In this document: in pieces, positions 25,659-35,325 of the stretch
How positions within the stretch are numbered: the stretch's first letter is position 1
Layout of the letters: each line of letters begins with the position of its first letter
Source: Pseudoalteromonas rubra
GTDB taxonomy: Bacteria; Pseudomonadota; Gammaproteobacteria; Enterobacterales; Alteromonadaceae
DNA: 64,000 nucleotides
Direction: 5' to 3'
Assembly (NCBI RefSeq): GCF_005887095.1
Contig: NZ_PNCI01000035.1
Location: 1 to 64,000, forward strand
Made by a program: the position numbers and the translations under genes
The notes under the pieces: model-generated
Told to the model about the DNA's origin: nothing
Seen by the model: only the letters and a program-made list of their open reading frames with translations
Databases searched by the model: none

Positions 25659-27946
25659 ACTGATTCCTGTGAATGAGAGTGTAATAAAGTCAGGTGATAA
25701 TTGATGCCACCGGTGCCAAAGGCGTTAATTGCACCTATCCGTTGTTGGTTTGACAGTGCCGGCCAGGGCAAGGCTGTTTGCGGAATTTGCGCCGGAATAC
25801 TGTCAAATGGCAATGCATCATTGAGTTCACCCAGGATCGGGGTAGGCGGTATACAGCATTGCTCCAGTGCCGCCAGCATTTTTGCCAAACTGATGGCACC
25901 GGCTCCCGCAAAACAGTGACCAAAGTTGTATTTGCCTGACCCCAGATAGAGCGGCTGATTGTGCTCGCGGCTGTACGCCGCACAGAGTGACTCCAGTTCA
26001 GCCTGATCACCCAGTGTAGTGCCAGTGCCATGGGTTTCGAGATACTGCACCTGCTCGGGATTAACCGACGCCAGCTGAAGAGTCTTGTACATTGCCAGTG
26101 CCTGACCCTGAGGGTCTGGCGCCGTCATAGAGCGGCTGTCGCAGGACCCGGAAATGGCATCTATGTGGGCGATAGCATGTGGTGCGGCGGATTTTGTCTG
26201 CAGCACAAACAGGCCGCCACCATCACCCGGGGTAAAGCCATCGGCACCTTTGGCAAAGGGCCGAATACGGGTTGCTGAGAGCATCATTTGTGCACCACAT
26301 AACACCAGATCCCGCTCCAGTGTTGCGGTCTCAATGCCGCCCACAACTATGCCATCGTAGCGTCCAGACTGCAGTCCCCTGACTGCGTTATGCAGTGCGG
26401 CCATTGAACTGGCACAGGCAGCCTCGACGGCGATGCAGTCGGCGTGAGGGAGTCCCAGTTGTTGTGCCAATAACTTTGCGCCACCCAGACCTGTCGCACC
26501 GTACCAGCTCCAGCGGTTAATTTCAGGTGCATCGGGTTGTGGCAGATAGCAGGGTGCGTCAGGCAGTTGTGCCCACAGTGCTTGTGCGCCTGACTGTCTG
26601 TCTGCGCTGAGTGCCAGGTTACAGGCCAGGATCACGGCAGGTCGTTTAAATTCACCCAGCGTCAGAGACTCAGCGCCTTTGAGCAACTGCAATTGTGAGA
26701 CATCCAGACGAGTTCTTTTAGCGGGCATCATAGGCTTACTCAGGGCGACATCAAGCGCATTATGACTGTCAAAACTCATGGCTTTGTCGATATAGGTGCT
26801 GAGCTTTTGCGGTGTTTCCCGTACGAAGGCCTGCGTATTGAGCTGCTGTGCAGACTGCGGACGTAATACATCCTGTCCGTCAGCCAGAGTTTGCCAGAAA
26901 CGGTCTTTGTCATTACCCAGCGCGGTAATGGGCCGATAATCTGTGATCGCGATTTGATCGTCGCTGGCCGGGACATAACTGTGTTGGCCTGCAGCAGAGA
27001 TTTGCCAGTTCTGTCCGAGGGCCGGCGCACCGCTGCACTCAGCCTGACCATTCAGATGCATCTCGAGTATCTGATAAAACACTTGACTTGCACCAGCAAA
27101 ATAGCCTGCCTGCGGCTGCTGTGAGTCGCAGGTAACAAAGGTGCTGAGCTCCATAAGTATTGGCCAGTTTTGTTGCTGGGCCAATGCTACCGGGCAGATA
27201 ACCAGGCTTATCGCGCCTTCGAGCCAGGGCTGCTGTATTGAGATCCCCTGTTGATGCAGAATTTCGCTTTGAGGCTGATGATGAAAACACTGAATGCTGG
27301 TGAGTACAGCAAGCTGACTGTCCTGATAGCGAAAGTTATCCTGTGCTGCCTGAAGCAGTCTCAGTCCACCTAAATCACCGCCATCGAGTGTCTGACACTT
27401 TCCCCGGGTGTGTGCAAAATGTGCTATCCGGGCCGGGATCGTCGAGGCCATTTCACCGACCCGATCGTGGGATGTGGCCCCAAAAGTGCTCGCCAGTGTT
27501 TGTTTGTACTCATCTATGCATGCCTGTGCATTATCCTGATCACCCAGCTGCTCAGCCAGCGCGCGCAGCGCGGCTACTTTAGTCGCATTGCGGTAGGCGG
27601 AGTCACTTGCCATATGGGTTGCACACAGCTGATCGCAATGATCGCGCAGTGATTCATCGAGGGTGAGCTGGCTCAGTGCCTCTTCGGCAGCGAGCATCGC
27701 CATGCGGGTCTCACGGCTGACGGCCTTACGAAACAATGGCGGAATAGAAAATTTCTTGTAATCAAAGTCATCTGTGTTTACCTGTCCGCCTTTGAGCGGC
27801 TCAGATGCGACCGACCAGCCAAAGGGGCGAGTAAACTGACTCGGGTTCAGTGTGCCCCGCTGCTTTAAGGCCGCAAAGTTAATGCCCTCAGGCAGCGCGC
27901 AGCCAATCCCGACGATGGCTAAGGGAGTCGTTGTATCTTTGCTCAT
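25655..27946 (-). CDS. pigJ: PigJ, double ketosynthase
   Basis: The 763-residue protein holds two ketosynthase-like domains. The second (about residues 330-755) is intact: Cys511 in VEAACASSMAAL, His639 in LETHGTGT, His677 in NFGHCFAGAGA. The first (about 5-300) aligns with the active-site region as TLDGGDLGGLRLL, with Asp191 where Cys should be, and lacks the His motifs, so it is a non-condensing partner like a chain-length factor. PigJ accepts the pyrrole-2-carboxyl unit from PigG and condenses it with malonyl carried on PigH. 4-bp overlaps with pigI and pigK. Confidence 0.93.
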   Translation of the reverse strand: MSKDTTTPLAIVGIGCALPEGINFAALKQRGTLNPSQFTRPFGWSVASEPLKGGQVNTDDFDYKKFSIPPLFRKAVSRETRMAMLAAEEALSQLTLDESLRDHCDQLCATHMASDSAYRNATKVAALRALAEQLGDQDNAQACIDEYKQTLASTFGATSHDRVGEMASTIPARIAHFAHTRGKCQTLDGGDLGGLRLLQAAQDNFRYQDSQLAVLTSIQCFHHQPQSEILHQQGISIQQPWLEGAISLVICPVALAQQQNWPILMELSTFVTCDSQQPQAGYFAGASQVFYQILEMHLNGQAECSGAPALGQNWQISAAGQHSYVPASDDQIAITDYRPITALGNDKDRFWQTLADGQDVLRPQSAQQLNTQAFVRETPQKLSTYIDKAMSFDSHNALDVALSKPMMPAKRTRLDVSQLQLLKGAESLTLGEFKRPAVILACNLALSADRQSGAQALWAQLPDAPCYLPQPDAPEINRWSWYGATGLGGAKLLAQQLGLPHADCIAVEAACASSMAALHNAVRGLQSGRYDGIVVGGIETATLERDLVLCGAQMMLSATRIRPFAKGADGFTPGDGGGLFVLQTKSAAPHAIAHIDAISGSCDSRSMTAPDPQGQALAMYKTLQLASVNPEQVQYLETHGTGTTLGDQAELESLCAAYSREHNQPLYLGSGKYNFGHCFAGAGAISLAKMLAALEQCCIPPTPILGELNDALPFDSIPAQIPQTALPWPALSNQQRIGAINAFGTGGINYHLTLLHSHSQESV

Positions 27947-29442
27947 ACCACCAACTCCGCCAGTCGTTTACGATCCACTTTGCCGTTGGCGTTATGCGGC
28001 AGCTGCGCTGCTACAACTACCTTGTGTGGCAACATGTAGGCGGGCAGGTGTTGTTGTAAGAACTGTTTCAGCGCCAGTAAAGAGGGTTTTGCAGCACCGT
28101 CCTTGAGGGTGATCACGGCAATCAGCTTATGCTGTTGTTCGCCCAGAGCAAGGTGCAACGCGGCCTGCTCGATGGCCTCATGCTGATGCAGCAATGACTC
28201 TATCTCTCCCAATTCAACCCGGTAACCGTTGAGCTTAACCATATCGTCGATACGACCGCGATAAACCAGTCCGTCCTCGGTCAGCTCAACCAGATCGCCA
28301 GTTGCATGGCAGTGCTGTTGATGTAGCTCGGTGGCACGGGGCAAATCCACATTGGCATACCCAGGCGTGACGCAGCGACCGCCAATCAGCAGTTCACCGC
28401 TGTGGCCAAGGCACTGTGAGAGAGGCCAACGTGTGCCAGACTCATCTTCCAGCCAACCGTCCAGTTCAGGCAATAATTTACCTATTGGCAGGTGGCGAAG
28501 GTGGCTCAGTTGTGTTTTATCAACCTGCCAGGCGACGCAGACATTGGTTTCGGTCGGACCATACCAGTTTTGTAATTGGGTATCAGCGCTCAGGCAGCTG
28601 ATCAAACGTTGTAATGCTGCGACAGGGTATGGCTCCCCGGCAAAAATCACTTGTTTTAATGTCGCTGTATGGCTGCTATTGAGCTCACCACTGCGAACCA
28701 TCATTGAGAGGATCGATGGCACGCTGTACCAGATACTGACCTGATGCTTTTTAATTCCCCTGATCAGCGCCAGTGGATCTTTTTGTTCCTGCTCTGTGAT
28801 AAGCCACACACAGGCGCCCGTGCGCACAGCAGCAAAAAGATCAAAGGTGCTTAAATCAAACGCAAAGCTGGCGTGATTGGCAAATGTATCCTCGCCGTCA
28901 GCTGCGGTGGTTTGCACGGCCCAGTCAATGAAAAAATCCAGCATATCATGGCTTATTTGCACGCCTTTAGGTGTGCCGGTTGAACCTGAGGTGTAGAGGA
29001 TGGCGGCAATGGTGACACCCCGATGCTGGCGTAATCGTGACATATAGGCTGCGAGGTCTTGCTCATAGTCGCTGTGATGCGCCAGGCTGTCGAGTGTATT
29101 CAGCCAGTCCTGATCCAGTACCAGTGCTGGCTTTGCCGCTGTGATGATCCGCTCAACCCGGGCATCAGGCTGACTGTAATCTATGGGGATGTAATGGTTG
29201 CCACTGAGCCAGCAGGCATAGATGGCTGCTACCGTATCTGGCTGTTTTGGCAAGTTGAGCAGCACCGGCGCCTGAGTTAAACCTAAAGCGCAAAGCGCAT
29301 TGGCTATCTGGCAGGCGCGAGCCGCGAGCTGAGCATAATCCCACTGTTGATCGGCACAAATCAGCGCCGTTTTATGCGGTGTCTGCTGAGCATGGCTCAG
29401 CAGATTCAGCGCAAAACGGGCCGATGACGGAATTTTCGTCAT
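27943..29442 (-). CDS. pigI: PigI, L-prolyl-AMP ligase
   Basis: This 499-residue stand-alone adenylation enzyme activates L-proline with ATP and loads it on the PigG carrier, the first step of the bipyrrole branch. Core motifs are ILYTSGSTGTPKG (148-160, A3), NWYGPTETNVC (A5), YRGRIDDMVKLNGYRVELGEIE (A7-A8) and the catalytic Lys488 in NANGKVDRKRL (A10). It starts at an ATG 2 bp after the pigH stop and overlaps pigJ by 4 bp. Confidence 0.94.
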   Translation of the reverse strand: MTKIPSSARFALNLLSHAQQTPHKTALICADQQWDYAQLAARACQIANALCALGLTQAPVLLNLPKQPDTVAAIYACWLSGNHYIPIDYSQPDARVERIITAAKPALVLDQDWLNTLDSLAHHSDYEQDLAAYMSRLRQHRGVTIAAILYTSGSTGTPKGVQISHDMLDFFIDWAVQTTAADGEDTFANHASFAFDLSTFDLFAAVRTGACVWLITEQEQKDPLALIRGIKKHQVSIWYSVPSILSMMVRSGELNSSHTATLKQVIFAGEPYPVAALQRLISCLSADTQLQNWYGPTETNVCVAWQVDKTQLSHLRHLPIGKLLPELDGWLEDESGTRWPLSQCLGHSGELLIGGRCVTPGYANVDLPRATELHQQHCHATGDLVELTEDGLVYRGRIDDMVKLNGYRVELGEIESLLHQHEAIEQAALHLALGEQQHKLIAVITLKDGAAKPSLLALKQFLQQHLPAYMLPHKVVVAAQLPHNANGKVDRKRLAELVV

Positions 29443-29444
29443 AC

Positions 29445-31391
29445 TCAGGCCTCCGCCAGTCCCGCTTTAACATCTTGATTGAGGGGCACGCCCACTTCCA
29501 GTGCACCTTCTACCAGAATACGATAGGCTTCATCCAAATCTGCCTGGGTGTGCTCACTGGTGATACTCAGGCGCAGACGTGCGTCACCAACCGCTACACC
29601 GGGGAAGACCACGGTCTGGCAATACAGGCCACGGGCACGCACTGCGCGTCCCAGTGCCAGTGTTTTTGCATCATCGCCAACTACGACAGGGACTATGGCC
29701 GAGTCGGAGTTTTCCAGATCAAAGCCAGCCTGCAATAACAAGTTGCGGAAGTAATAAATATTATCCCACAGCTTGGTCAGACGTTCAGGCTCGCGCAGCA
29801 TCACATCAATCGACGCAATGACACCCGCTGCAACGTGGGCCGGAATTGTGGCGGCGAATACATATGAATTGGAGTAGAAACGCAGGAACTCCACTACGTC
29901 GCCATCGCCACAGACAAACCCGCCCAGGCCAGAGAGTGCTTTACTCATAGTACCCAGCTCCAGGTCGACTTCGCCTTTCATATTAAAGTGCTCGGTAGTC
30001 CCTGAGCCGGTTTTACCCAAAACGCCGGTAGAGTGGGCATCATCAACCAGTACACGGGCGCCGTAGCGCTTCGCCAGTTTCATCAGGCGTGGCAGGTCGA
30101 CAATATCCCCATGCATGCTGAACACGCCATCGGTCACAATCAGTTTGCCACCCGGGTGGTCGGCGTATTTGGCCAGAGATTTTTCCAGGCTGTTCAGAGA
30201 GTGGTTGTAGATCTTGCGCTGGGCACCCGCCAGCTTACAGCCGTCTGTGATACTCATATGGTTAATGGCATCGGTAAAGATCAGGTCGTGTTTAGACGTC
30301 AGGGCGGAAATACAGCCCAGATTCGCCGAGTAGCCGGACGGGTAAACAATACAGGCTTCGCGGCCTTTCAGTTTAGCCAGTTTACGTTCCAACTCCAGGT
30401 GCAAGACGTTACTGCCCGCAATAATCCGGCAACCCGTGTTGGTTGCGCCATATTTGCCAGCGGCATCCTGTATTGCCTGGATCACCTCAGGGTGATTCGA
30501 CAGGCCCAGATAGCTGTTGGAACCAAACATCAGAAACTCACGACTTGTCCCGGTGACTTCATCAAACATGACCGCACGGTTTTTACAGGGGGTTTCCAGT
30601 GGCATACCGTACCAGTAAAGTTGCTGCGCCTTTTTCTTGTCGTAAAAGGCTTTAAACTCGCTGGCTTTGTGGAACAGATCCGGATGCTGGATCCCCACAA
30701 AGTCACGCATTGTCCGGTTATCACCATCGTCGCTGTCTATCTGGTGCTGTACTTCGTCACTTTTCGCAGCCGGATTGAGCAGCTCATCAATCAGCGGGTT
30801 TTTAGTAACCAGCTCAGCGGCCCATTGTGCGCCTTTTTCTTCCGTCAGTAAGCTGGCAAGTGCCTGCTCCAGCTCAGCCAGGGTTTTACAGGCAGGAATT
30901 TTTAAATTGTCTCTGAGTCCCAGGGCTTTCAGTAGCTCGCCCTGTGCTGAAACCACAGTGACTGAGTCTATACCCAGATCGCTCTCAATTTCGGCATCCA
31001 TACTCAGTTCATTGGCGTTATAGCCACTGAAGCTTGCAAATACAGAGATCACCTGCTCGCGCAGCCAACTGTATGCATCTTGTGCGCCATCGGTATTCAC
31101 TGTCGCCTTTGCCTCACTGAGGTGGAATTCCTGTGCCGCGATTTGCTCAACCGCATCGGCAATGCAATGAATATTCTGGATAGACAGCGGGTTTTTAAGC
31201 TGTAGTTGCTTAGTCAGTGCTGCGGTTACTTCGGCCAGCGCAATTGAGTCTATGCCAAAGTCGTTTTCAAGATGACTGGTCAGGTCCAGAGTATTAGCAG
31301 GATACTCAGTCAGTTCAGCAAATGTTTTCAGGACTTGCTGTTGCAGGGTTTCCATAATATCCGGGTTTACTTTTGGATTCGTTGCACTCAT
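29445..31391 (-). CDS. pigH: PigH, 4-hydroxy-2,2'-bipyrrole-5-methanol synthase
   Basis: The 648-residue fusion has two N-terminal acyl carrier domains, with phosphopantetheine serines at 49 (FGIDSIAL) and 143 (LGIDSVTV). A PLP-dependent alpha-oxoamine synthase domain of the KBL/AONS type follows (about 230-640), with the PLP lysine at 484 (LGTMSKALSGLGG) and the VDDAHSTGVLG motif before it. It carries malonyl for PigJ and then condenses the bipyrrole chain with serine, losing CO2, to give HBM. 11 bp separate it from pigG and 2 bp from pigI, so coupling is tight. Length and domain order match PigH. Confidence 0.95.
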   Translation of the reverse strand: MSATNPKVNPDIMETLQQQVLKTFAELTEYPANTLDLTSHLENDFGIDSIALAEVTAALTKQLQLKNPLSIQNIHCIADAVEQIAAQEFHLSEAKATVNTDGAQDAYSWLREQVISVFASFSGYNANELSMDAEIESDLGIDSVTVVSAQGELLKALGLRDNLKIPACKTLAELEQALASLLTEEKGAQWAAELVTKNPLIDELLNPAAKSDEVQHQIDSDDGDNRTMRDFVGIQHPDLFHKASEFKAFYDKKKAQQLYWYGMPLETPCKNRAVMFDEVTGTSREFLMFGSNSYLGLSNHPEVIQAIQDAAGKYGATNTGCRIIAGSNVLHLELERKLAKLKGREACIVYPSGYSANLGCISALTSKHDLIFTDAINHMSITDGCKLAGAQRKIYNHSLNSLEKSLAKYADHPGGKLIVTDGVFSMHGDIVDLPRLMKLAKRYGARVLVDDAHSTGVLGKTGSGTTEHFNMKGEVDLELGTMSKALSGLGGFVCGDGDVVEFLRFYSNSYVFAATIPAHVAAGVIASIDVMLREPERLTKLWDNIYYFRNLLLQAGFDLENSDSAIVPVVVGDDAKTLALGRAVRARGLYCQTVVFPGVAVGDARLRLSITSEHTQADLDEAYRILVEGALEVGVPLNQDVKAGLAEA

Positions 31392-31402
31392 TTCAAGCCT
31401 CC

Positions 31403-31651
31403 TTATGCTTGCTCTGTCTGAAGGCGTTCAACCAGGGTTACCATGGCATCGACTGATGCAAAGTTGCCTGGGTGGATCTCCTGCATACCTATGTTTAACT
31501 GGGTTTCTTGTTTGAGGTAATCGACTAGGTCAAAAATGGCCGCCGAGTCAACGATATTTAATTCAAACAAGGGGGTTTGCGGCTCAAGGCCGTCTTTTTC
31601 GCCGTCCAGAAACTGCTCGGCGATATGGTTTAGTAATTTAGTGGCTAACAT
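31403..31651 (-). CDS. pigG: PigG, peptidyl carrier protein
   Basis: This 82-residue free-standing carrier domain has its phosphopantetheine attachment at Ser36 in LNIVDSAAIFDLV. It carries prolyl and, after PigA oxidation, pyrrolyl-2-carboxyl thioesters to PigJ. The protein is acidic and helical as expected. It lies 27 bp after pigF and 11 bp before pigH. Confidence 0.93.
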   Translation of the reverse strand: MLATKLLNHIAEQFLDGEKDGLEPQTPLFELNIVDSAAIFDLVDYLKQETQLNIGMQEIHPGNFASVDAMVTLVERLQTEQA

Positions 31652-31678
31652 CCTGCTACTCCTTCTGTTATTGCCTGA

Positions 31679-32698
31679 TCACGCTTTTTCGCCGACGATC
31701 AGGGTCCGTGGCCCAGGGATCTCAAGGATACGGGCGTTGTTGAATCCGGCTTCGTGGAAGCGTGCCAGATATTCTTCGCTGCTACTTTCAATACCGCCGT
31801 CTGTGGATACCAACATATTCAGTGACAACAGGGCGGTGAACTCAGGACCAGACTTGTCATCATTAAGCGGCGTTTCTGAGGCAATAAAGCGGCCACCGGC
31901 TGGCATGGCGTTGTAGATATTTTTTAAGATGGTGACCTGGGTTTCTGGTGCATAGTCGTGCAGCATCCAGCCCAGGTGGATCAGGTCATAGTCACCAATG
32001 GGCAGGTTACCTGCGATGACATCGCCTTCCACGACTTCGATGCGATCGCCATAGCCTTGCTCACCCAGCTTGTCGCGCAAAAATGCCGACGCCTGAGGCA
32101 ATTCACAGATGGCCAGCGACACACCGGGGTGGGCATTGGCCACGGCTATTGGTAAGGTGCCAATGCCGCTGCCGATATCCAAAAAGGCGTGGTGCTGTGA
32201 GAAATCATAATCTTTGACGAAGCCTTCGATGAAGGGGGCGGCAAATTTGCCCAGGAACTCCTGAAAATCTGCTACGTCATCTGGGTTTTGATACAGAATG
32301 TCGAACCAGCTGCGGTTGTCACCAAATACCGCTTCACGCTGGTTAGTATCGCTTTTTACCGCGCTGCTTAGCTCTCCCCACAAAGGATATAAGAAAGTAT
32401 CGATATGGCGGCCCAGCCAGCCCAGCCACATAGGTTCATCACTTAATAAAAACGCGTGATGCTCTGTGGGTAGCTGATACTGGTTATCTTGCTTGGTCAG
32501 ATAACCCATTGCATGCAGCGCGATAAGCATTTGCTCAGTAGAGCGCAGCGGTGCGTCGATTTTGTCCGCCAGTTGCTGGGCGCTTAGATCCGTGTCGCGA
32601 AAATGGTCAAACAGCTTCAGCGATAATGCAGCGGTCACGGCTTTGGCCTGGAAAAAGCCCATCATATGGTTGACAACGTCTTGTTTGTTGAGAGTCAT
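31679..32698 (-). CDS. pigF: PigF, S-adenosylmethionine-dependent O-methyltransferase
   Basis: The 339-residue class I methyltransferase has an N-terminal winged-helix dimerisation domain (about 10-90) and a Rossmann core with the SAM motif LDIGSGIGTLP (173-183), the acidic residue in AICELPQ, and HLGWMLHDYAPETQVTILKN near 245-262, as in plant-type and acetylserotonin O-methyltransferases. It methylates HBC to 4-methoxy-2,2'-bipyrrole-5-carbaldehyde (MBC). It is separated from pigE by 74 bp containing a strong hairpin, so it starts the third translational block of the operon. Confidence 0.94.
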   Translation of the reverse strand: MTLNKQDVVNHMMGFFQAKAVTAALSLKLFDHFRDTDLSAQQLADKIDAPLRSTEQMLIALHAMGYLTKQDNQYQLPTEHHAFLLSDEPMWLGWLGRHIDTFLYPLWGELSSAVKSDTNQREAVFGDNRSWFDILYQNPDDVADFQEFLGKFAAPFIEGFVKDYDFSQHHAFLDIGSGIGTLPIAVANAHPGVSLAICELPQASAFLRDKLGEQGYGDRIEVVEGDVIAGNLPIGDYDLIHLGWMLHDYAPETQVTILKNIYNAMPAGGRFIASETPLNDDKSGPEFTALLSLNMLVSTDGGIESSSEEYLARFHEAGFNNARILEIPGPRTLIVGEKA

Positions 32699-32733
32699 AA
32701 GTAATCCTTATCAATCAGTCATTTGTTACGGTG

Positions 32734-32765
32734 TGGGTCGCAACTGTGTGTGGCAGTGCGACCCA
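32734..32765 (-). other. Hairpin between pigE and pigF
   Basis: Perfect 9-bp arms TGGGTCGCA and TGCGACCCA enclose a 14-base loop within the 74-bp gap. There is no T-run on the minus strand, so it is more likely an mRNA processing or stability element than a full terminator. Confidence 0.55.
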
Positions 32766-32772
32766 GATTTCA

Positions 32773-35325
32773 TTAGTCTAAAAAGGTCGAGAGTTCTTCA
32801 CAGACACAAGAGAAAGCGCTGACAAAGCGATCAATCTCAGCTTTTGTGATCACCAGAGGCGGCTGGATCCGGATCACCGTCGAACTGTTGGCGGTGACAA
32901 AGGTCAGGATTTGGTGGTCCAGACAGAACTTGGTGACAAATTTGAGGCAGAACATTTCACCCAGTGTCTGCTCCATGCGTTCCATTGCAGCTTGCAGGTG
33001 CTCCCGGACCGGATCGGGCAGGAATTTCCAGGTGCTGTGCCAGTCGCCGGGCAGACGCGTGGCAAACTCTCTTGCGGAGGCGGCAACCGCTCCGTCAAAG
33101 GTTTGTTCGAACTGGATCCCCAGCATCAGGCCTTTACCGCGAATTTCGGCCACAAAGGGGTATTTATCGGCAATGGCCTGTAGCTCAGCTTTAAAATAGC
33201 TCCCCAGCTCGTCAGAGCGAGAGGCCAGATCCTGCGCAACGATTTCACGCAGTGCGGTCAGTGCAGCCACTGATGCGAGGTTGCCGCCGCCAAAGGTGGA
33301 AGTATGTACTAAGAAGCGATCTGAGGTGCCATAAGCACGTTGCCAGACATCGCTGCGACACAAAGTCGCCCCGATGGGCATAAGTCCGCCGGACAGAGAC
33401 TTAGAGAGCATCAGCACATCGGGTTCGATGCCTTCCCACTCACAGGCAAACAGTTTACCGGTACGTGCCAGACCGGTCTGGATCTCATCGACCATCAGTA
33501 AAGTGCCTGTGTCGCGACAGATTTGCTGAACGGCACTCAGATATCCGGCTGGTGGCACATGGACGCCACCTTCACCCTGAATGGGCTCTATCATCAGAGC
33601 ACCCACATCATCACGTTGCAGGGCGTCACGCAGTGCATCTAAGTCAGCAAAAGGCACTTCAACCATGGCCTGGATCAGCGGCTGGAAGTATTTACGGTGT
33701 TTTTCCCGCCCGGTAATAGACAGGGCACCCAGGGTTTTACCGTGGTAGCTGTTTTTCAGATAGGCAATGCCTGGCTTACCGGTCGCAGCCTTGGCCAGTT
33801 TAATGGCCGCCTCAACGGCTTCGGTGCCTGAGTTACTGAAAAACACCCGGCCCATATCGCCCGGGGCTAAATGACACAGCACTTCCGCCAGCTTGGCGGT
33901 ATGCTCAGGCACAGAAATATACTGAATAAAGTTAGGGCCTTGCTCATCCAGAAAGGTCTTCACAGCTTCGCTGACGGCGGTTGGGTTGTGACCCAGGTTC
34001 AGACAGCCATAGCCTGCCACCATATCGAGATAACCGGTGCCTTCATTGTCATACAACATAGTGCCTTCGGCTTTACGGAACACATTGTCGCAGCGCTGTT
34101 GTTTTAAAAACTCCACCATCATGGGGTTAATAAACTGATGGTGACGGTCCAGGGTGTCTTCTTTGGCTGGGTCCTGGGCCAGGATGTTATCGATAAAGGT
34201 CAGTCTCTGACTGGTGTCGCCTTTGTCGATGGCATAAATGTCCTGGTGATAATAGCGCTTCAGGTTGGTGACATGCTGGCGGTCAATACGCTCACCAAAT
34301 GAGGCCAGCGGATAGGCATAAAAGCCATGTTTTTCGGCCAGCTCTCCGATTTCCAACACCTTGACCGGCTCCAGGTAACGACCCAGTGAGTAGTTCTCAC
34401 GGCGCTGCTCCAGGGCCAGCACTATCGTTTCGGCCATACAGCCATTGAGCTGTTGCTTGATGGTGACATTCAGTGATTCCCCCCCGAGTTTGACGGCGTC
34501 GGTTGCCGTGACGCAGCCGCCATCGATGATTAAAATGTCATCGCGGGCCGGGCGGGCATCGACATTGACGTCCCGCGGCAGCGCTACATCAATAAAGATG
34601 GAACCGGGTTGCAGTTTCGCTACATCAATCACGTCACCGGCTGAGGTGGCCCCGGCAAATAGCTTGCATTCGCCATACAAGTCGTCCGGGTTGCCAGTCA
34701 GGCTCACCCGATTGTGGTATTGCTCCGGCAGGTGGCTGAGCATTTCTGCTTTGTCTTTGTGACCGGCGCGGTGCAGCAGCTTCAGATTAAACCCTTCCGC
34801 CAGCAACAAGCGGCTCAGTGCCAGGCAGATAGAGCCCGGATAGCCGACGATGGCCACGGTTTCTTTTTCCGGGTTGATGTCCAGCCACTCTTTGATTTGC
34901 ATCAGGGCTTTGTAGCCGGCATAAGTGGTCAGCGAGTTGCCCGAGGTAATCGGGATCGGGGATTTGGCGGCGGTGGCTTCGCCGCGGCGACCGACAATAG
35001 AGGTAAAGCCACCCAGGCCAACCAGCTCTGCGCCGTCAGCCACAAACTCTTCCACGCCAGCGACCACGCGCTCGGCAATGCCTCTGGGATCGGCAATCAT
35101 CTCCTCGGCTATCAGTGGCATGTATTTGATCATGCCTTCACAGGTCGCGCCGCTGGCTGAGGTGATTTTGGCAAAGTTCATAAACGGAACCAGGTTGGCT
35201 TTGCCCCACAGTTCACGGTTGTAGCCGGTATGCTGATCCTGAGTGTTGCGTTGCAGCAGATCGAGCATTTTAACGTAGCGTTTCAGGCCGACTGAGGTCG
35301 GGTGGGCGATAAATCCAAACTTCAT
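32773..35325 (-). CDS. pigE: PigE, acyl reductase-like plus class III aminotransferase fusion
   Basis: The 850-residue protein has two parts. The C-terminal half (about 395-845) is a class III PLP aminotransferase: MVDEIQTGLARTGK (611-624) and PLP Lys642 in LSKSLSGGLMP. It transaminates 3-acetyloctanal in the monopyrrole (MAP) branch. The N-terminal half (about 1-350) resembles acyl-ACP reductases: GLGGFTSIVGRRGE (103-116), the Rossmann motif AIVGYPGSIC (158-167), and Cys296 in GCMAETIVLALE, a segment in which acyl-ACP reductases place the thioester-forming Cys. It may therefore supply the medium-chain aldehyde used by PigD. Overlaps pigD by 4 bp. Confidence 0.92.
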   Translation of the reverse strand: MKFGFIAHPTSVGLKRYVKMLDLLQRNTQDQHTGYNRELWGKANLVPFMNFAKITSASGATCEGMIKYMPLIAEEMIADPRGIAERVVAGVEEFVADGAELVGLGGFTSIVGRRGEATAAKSPIPITSGNSLTTYAGYKALMQIKEWLDINPEKETVAIVGYPGSICLALSRLLLAEGFNLKLLHRAGHKDKAEMLSHLPEQYHNRVSLTGNPDDLYGECKLFAGATSAGDVIDVAKLQPGSIFIDVALPRDVNVDARPARDDILIIDGGCVTATDAVKLGGESLNVTIKQQLNGCMAETIVLALEQRRENYSLGRYLEPVKVLEIGELAEKHGFYAYPLASFGERIDRQHVTNLKRYYHQDIYAIDKGDTSQRLTFIDNILAQDPAKEDTLDRHHQFINPMMVEFLKQQRCDNVFRKAEGTMLYDNEGTGYLDMVAGYGCLNLGHNPTAVSEAVKTFLDEQGPNFIQYISVPEHTAKLAEVLCHLAPGDMGRVFFSNSGTEAVEAAIKLAKAATGKPGIAYLKNSYHGKTLGALSITGREKHRKYFQPLIQAMVEVPFADLDALRDALQRDDVGALMIEPIQGEGGVHVPPAGYLSAVQQICRDTGTLLMVDEIQTGLARTGKLFACEWEGIEPDVLMLSKSLSGGLMPIGATLCRSDVWQRAYGTSDRFLVHTSTFGGGNLASVAALTALREIVAQDLASRSDELGSYFKAELQAIADKYPFVAEIRGKGLMLGIQFEQTFDGAVAASAREFATRLPGDWHSTWKFLPDPVREHLQAAMERMEQTLGEMFCLKFVTKFCLDHQILTFVTANSSTVIRIQPPLVITKAEIDRFVSAFSCVCEELSTFLD

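Noticed and set aside
30033..30851. Long plus-strand reading frame of 272 residues
   Set aside because: It lies fully antisense to pigH, whose motifs are intact. It reads as low-complexity Gln/Val-rich protein and is a shadow of the opposite strand.
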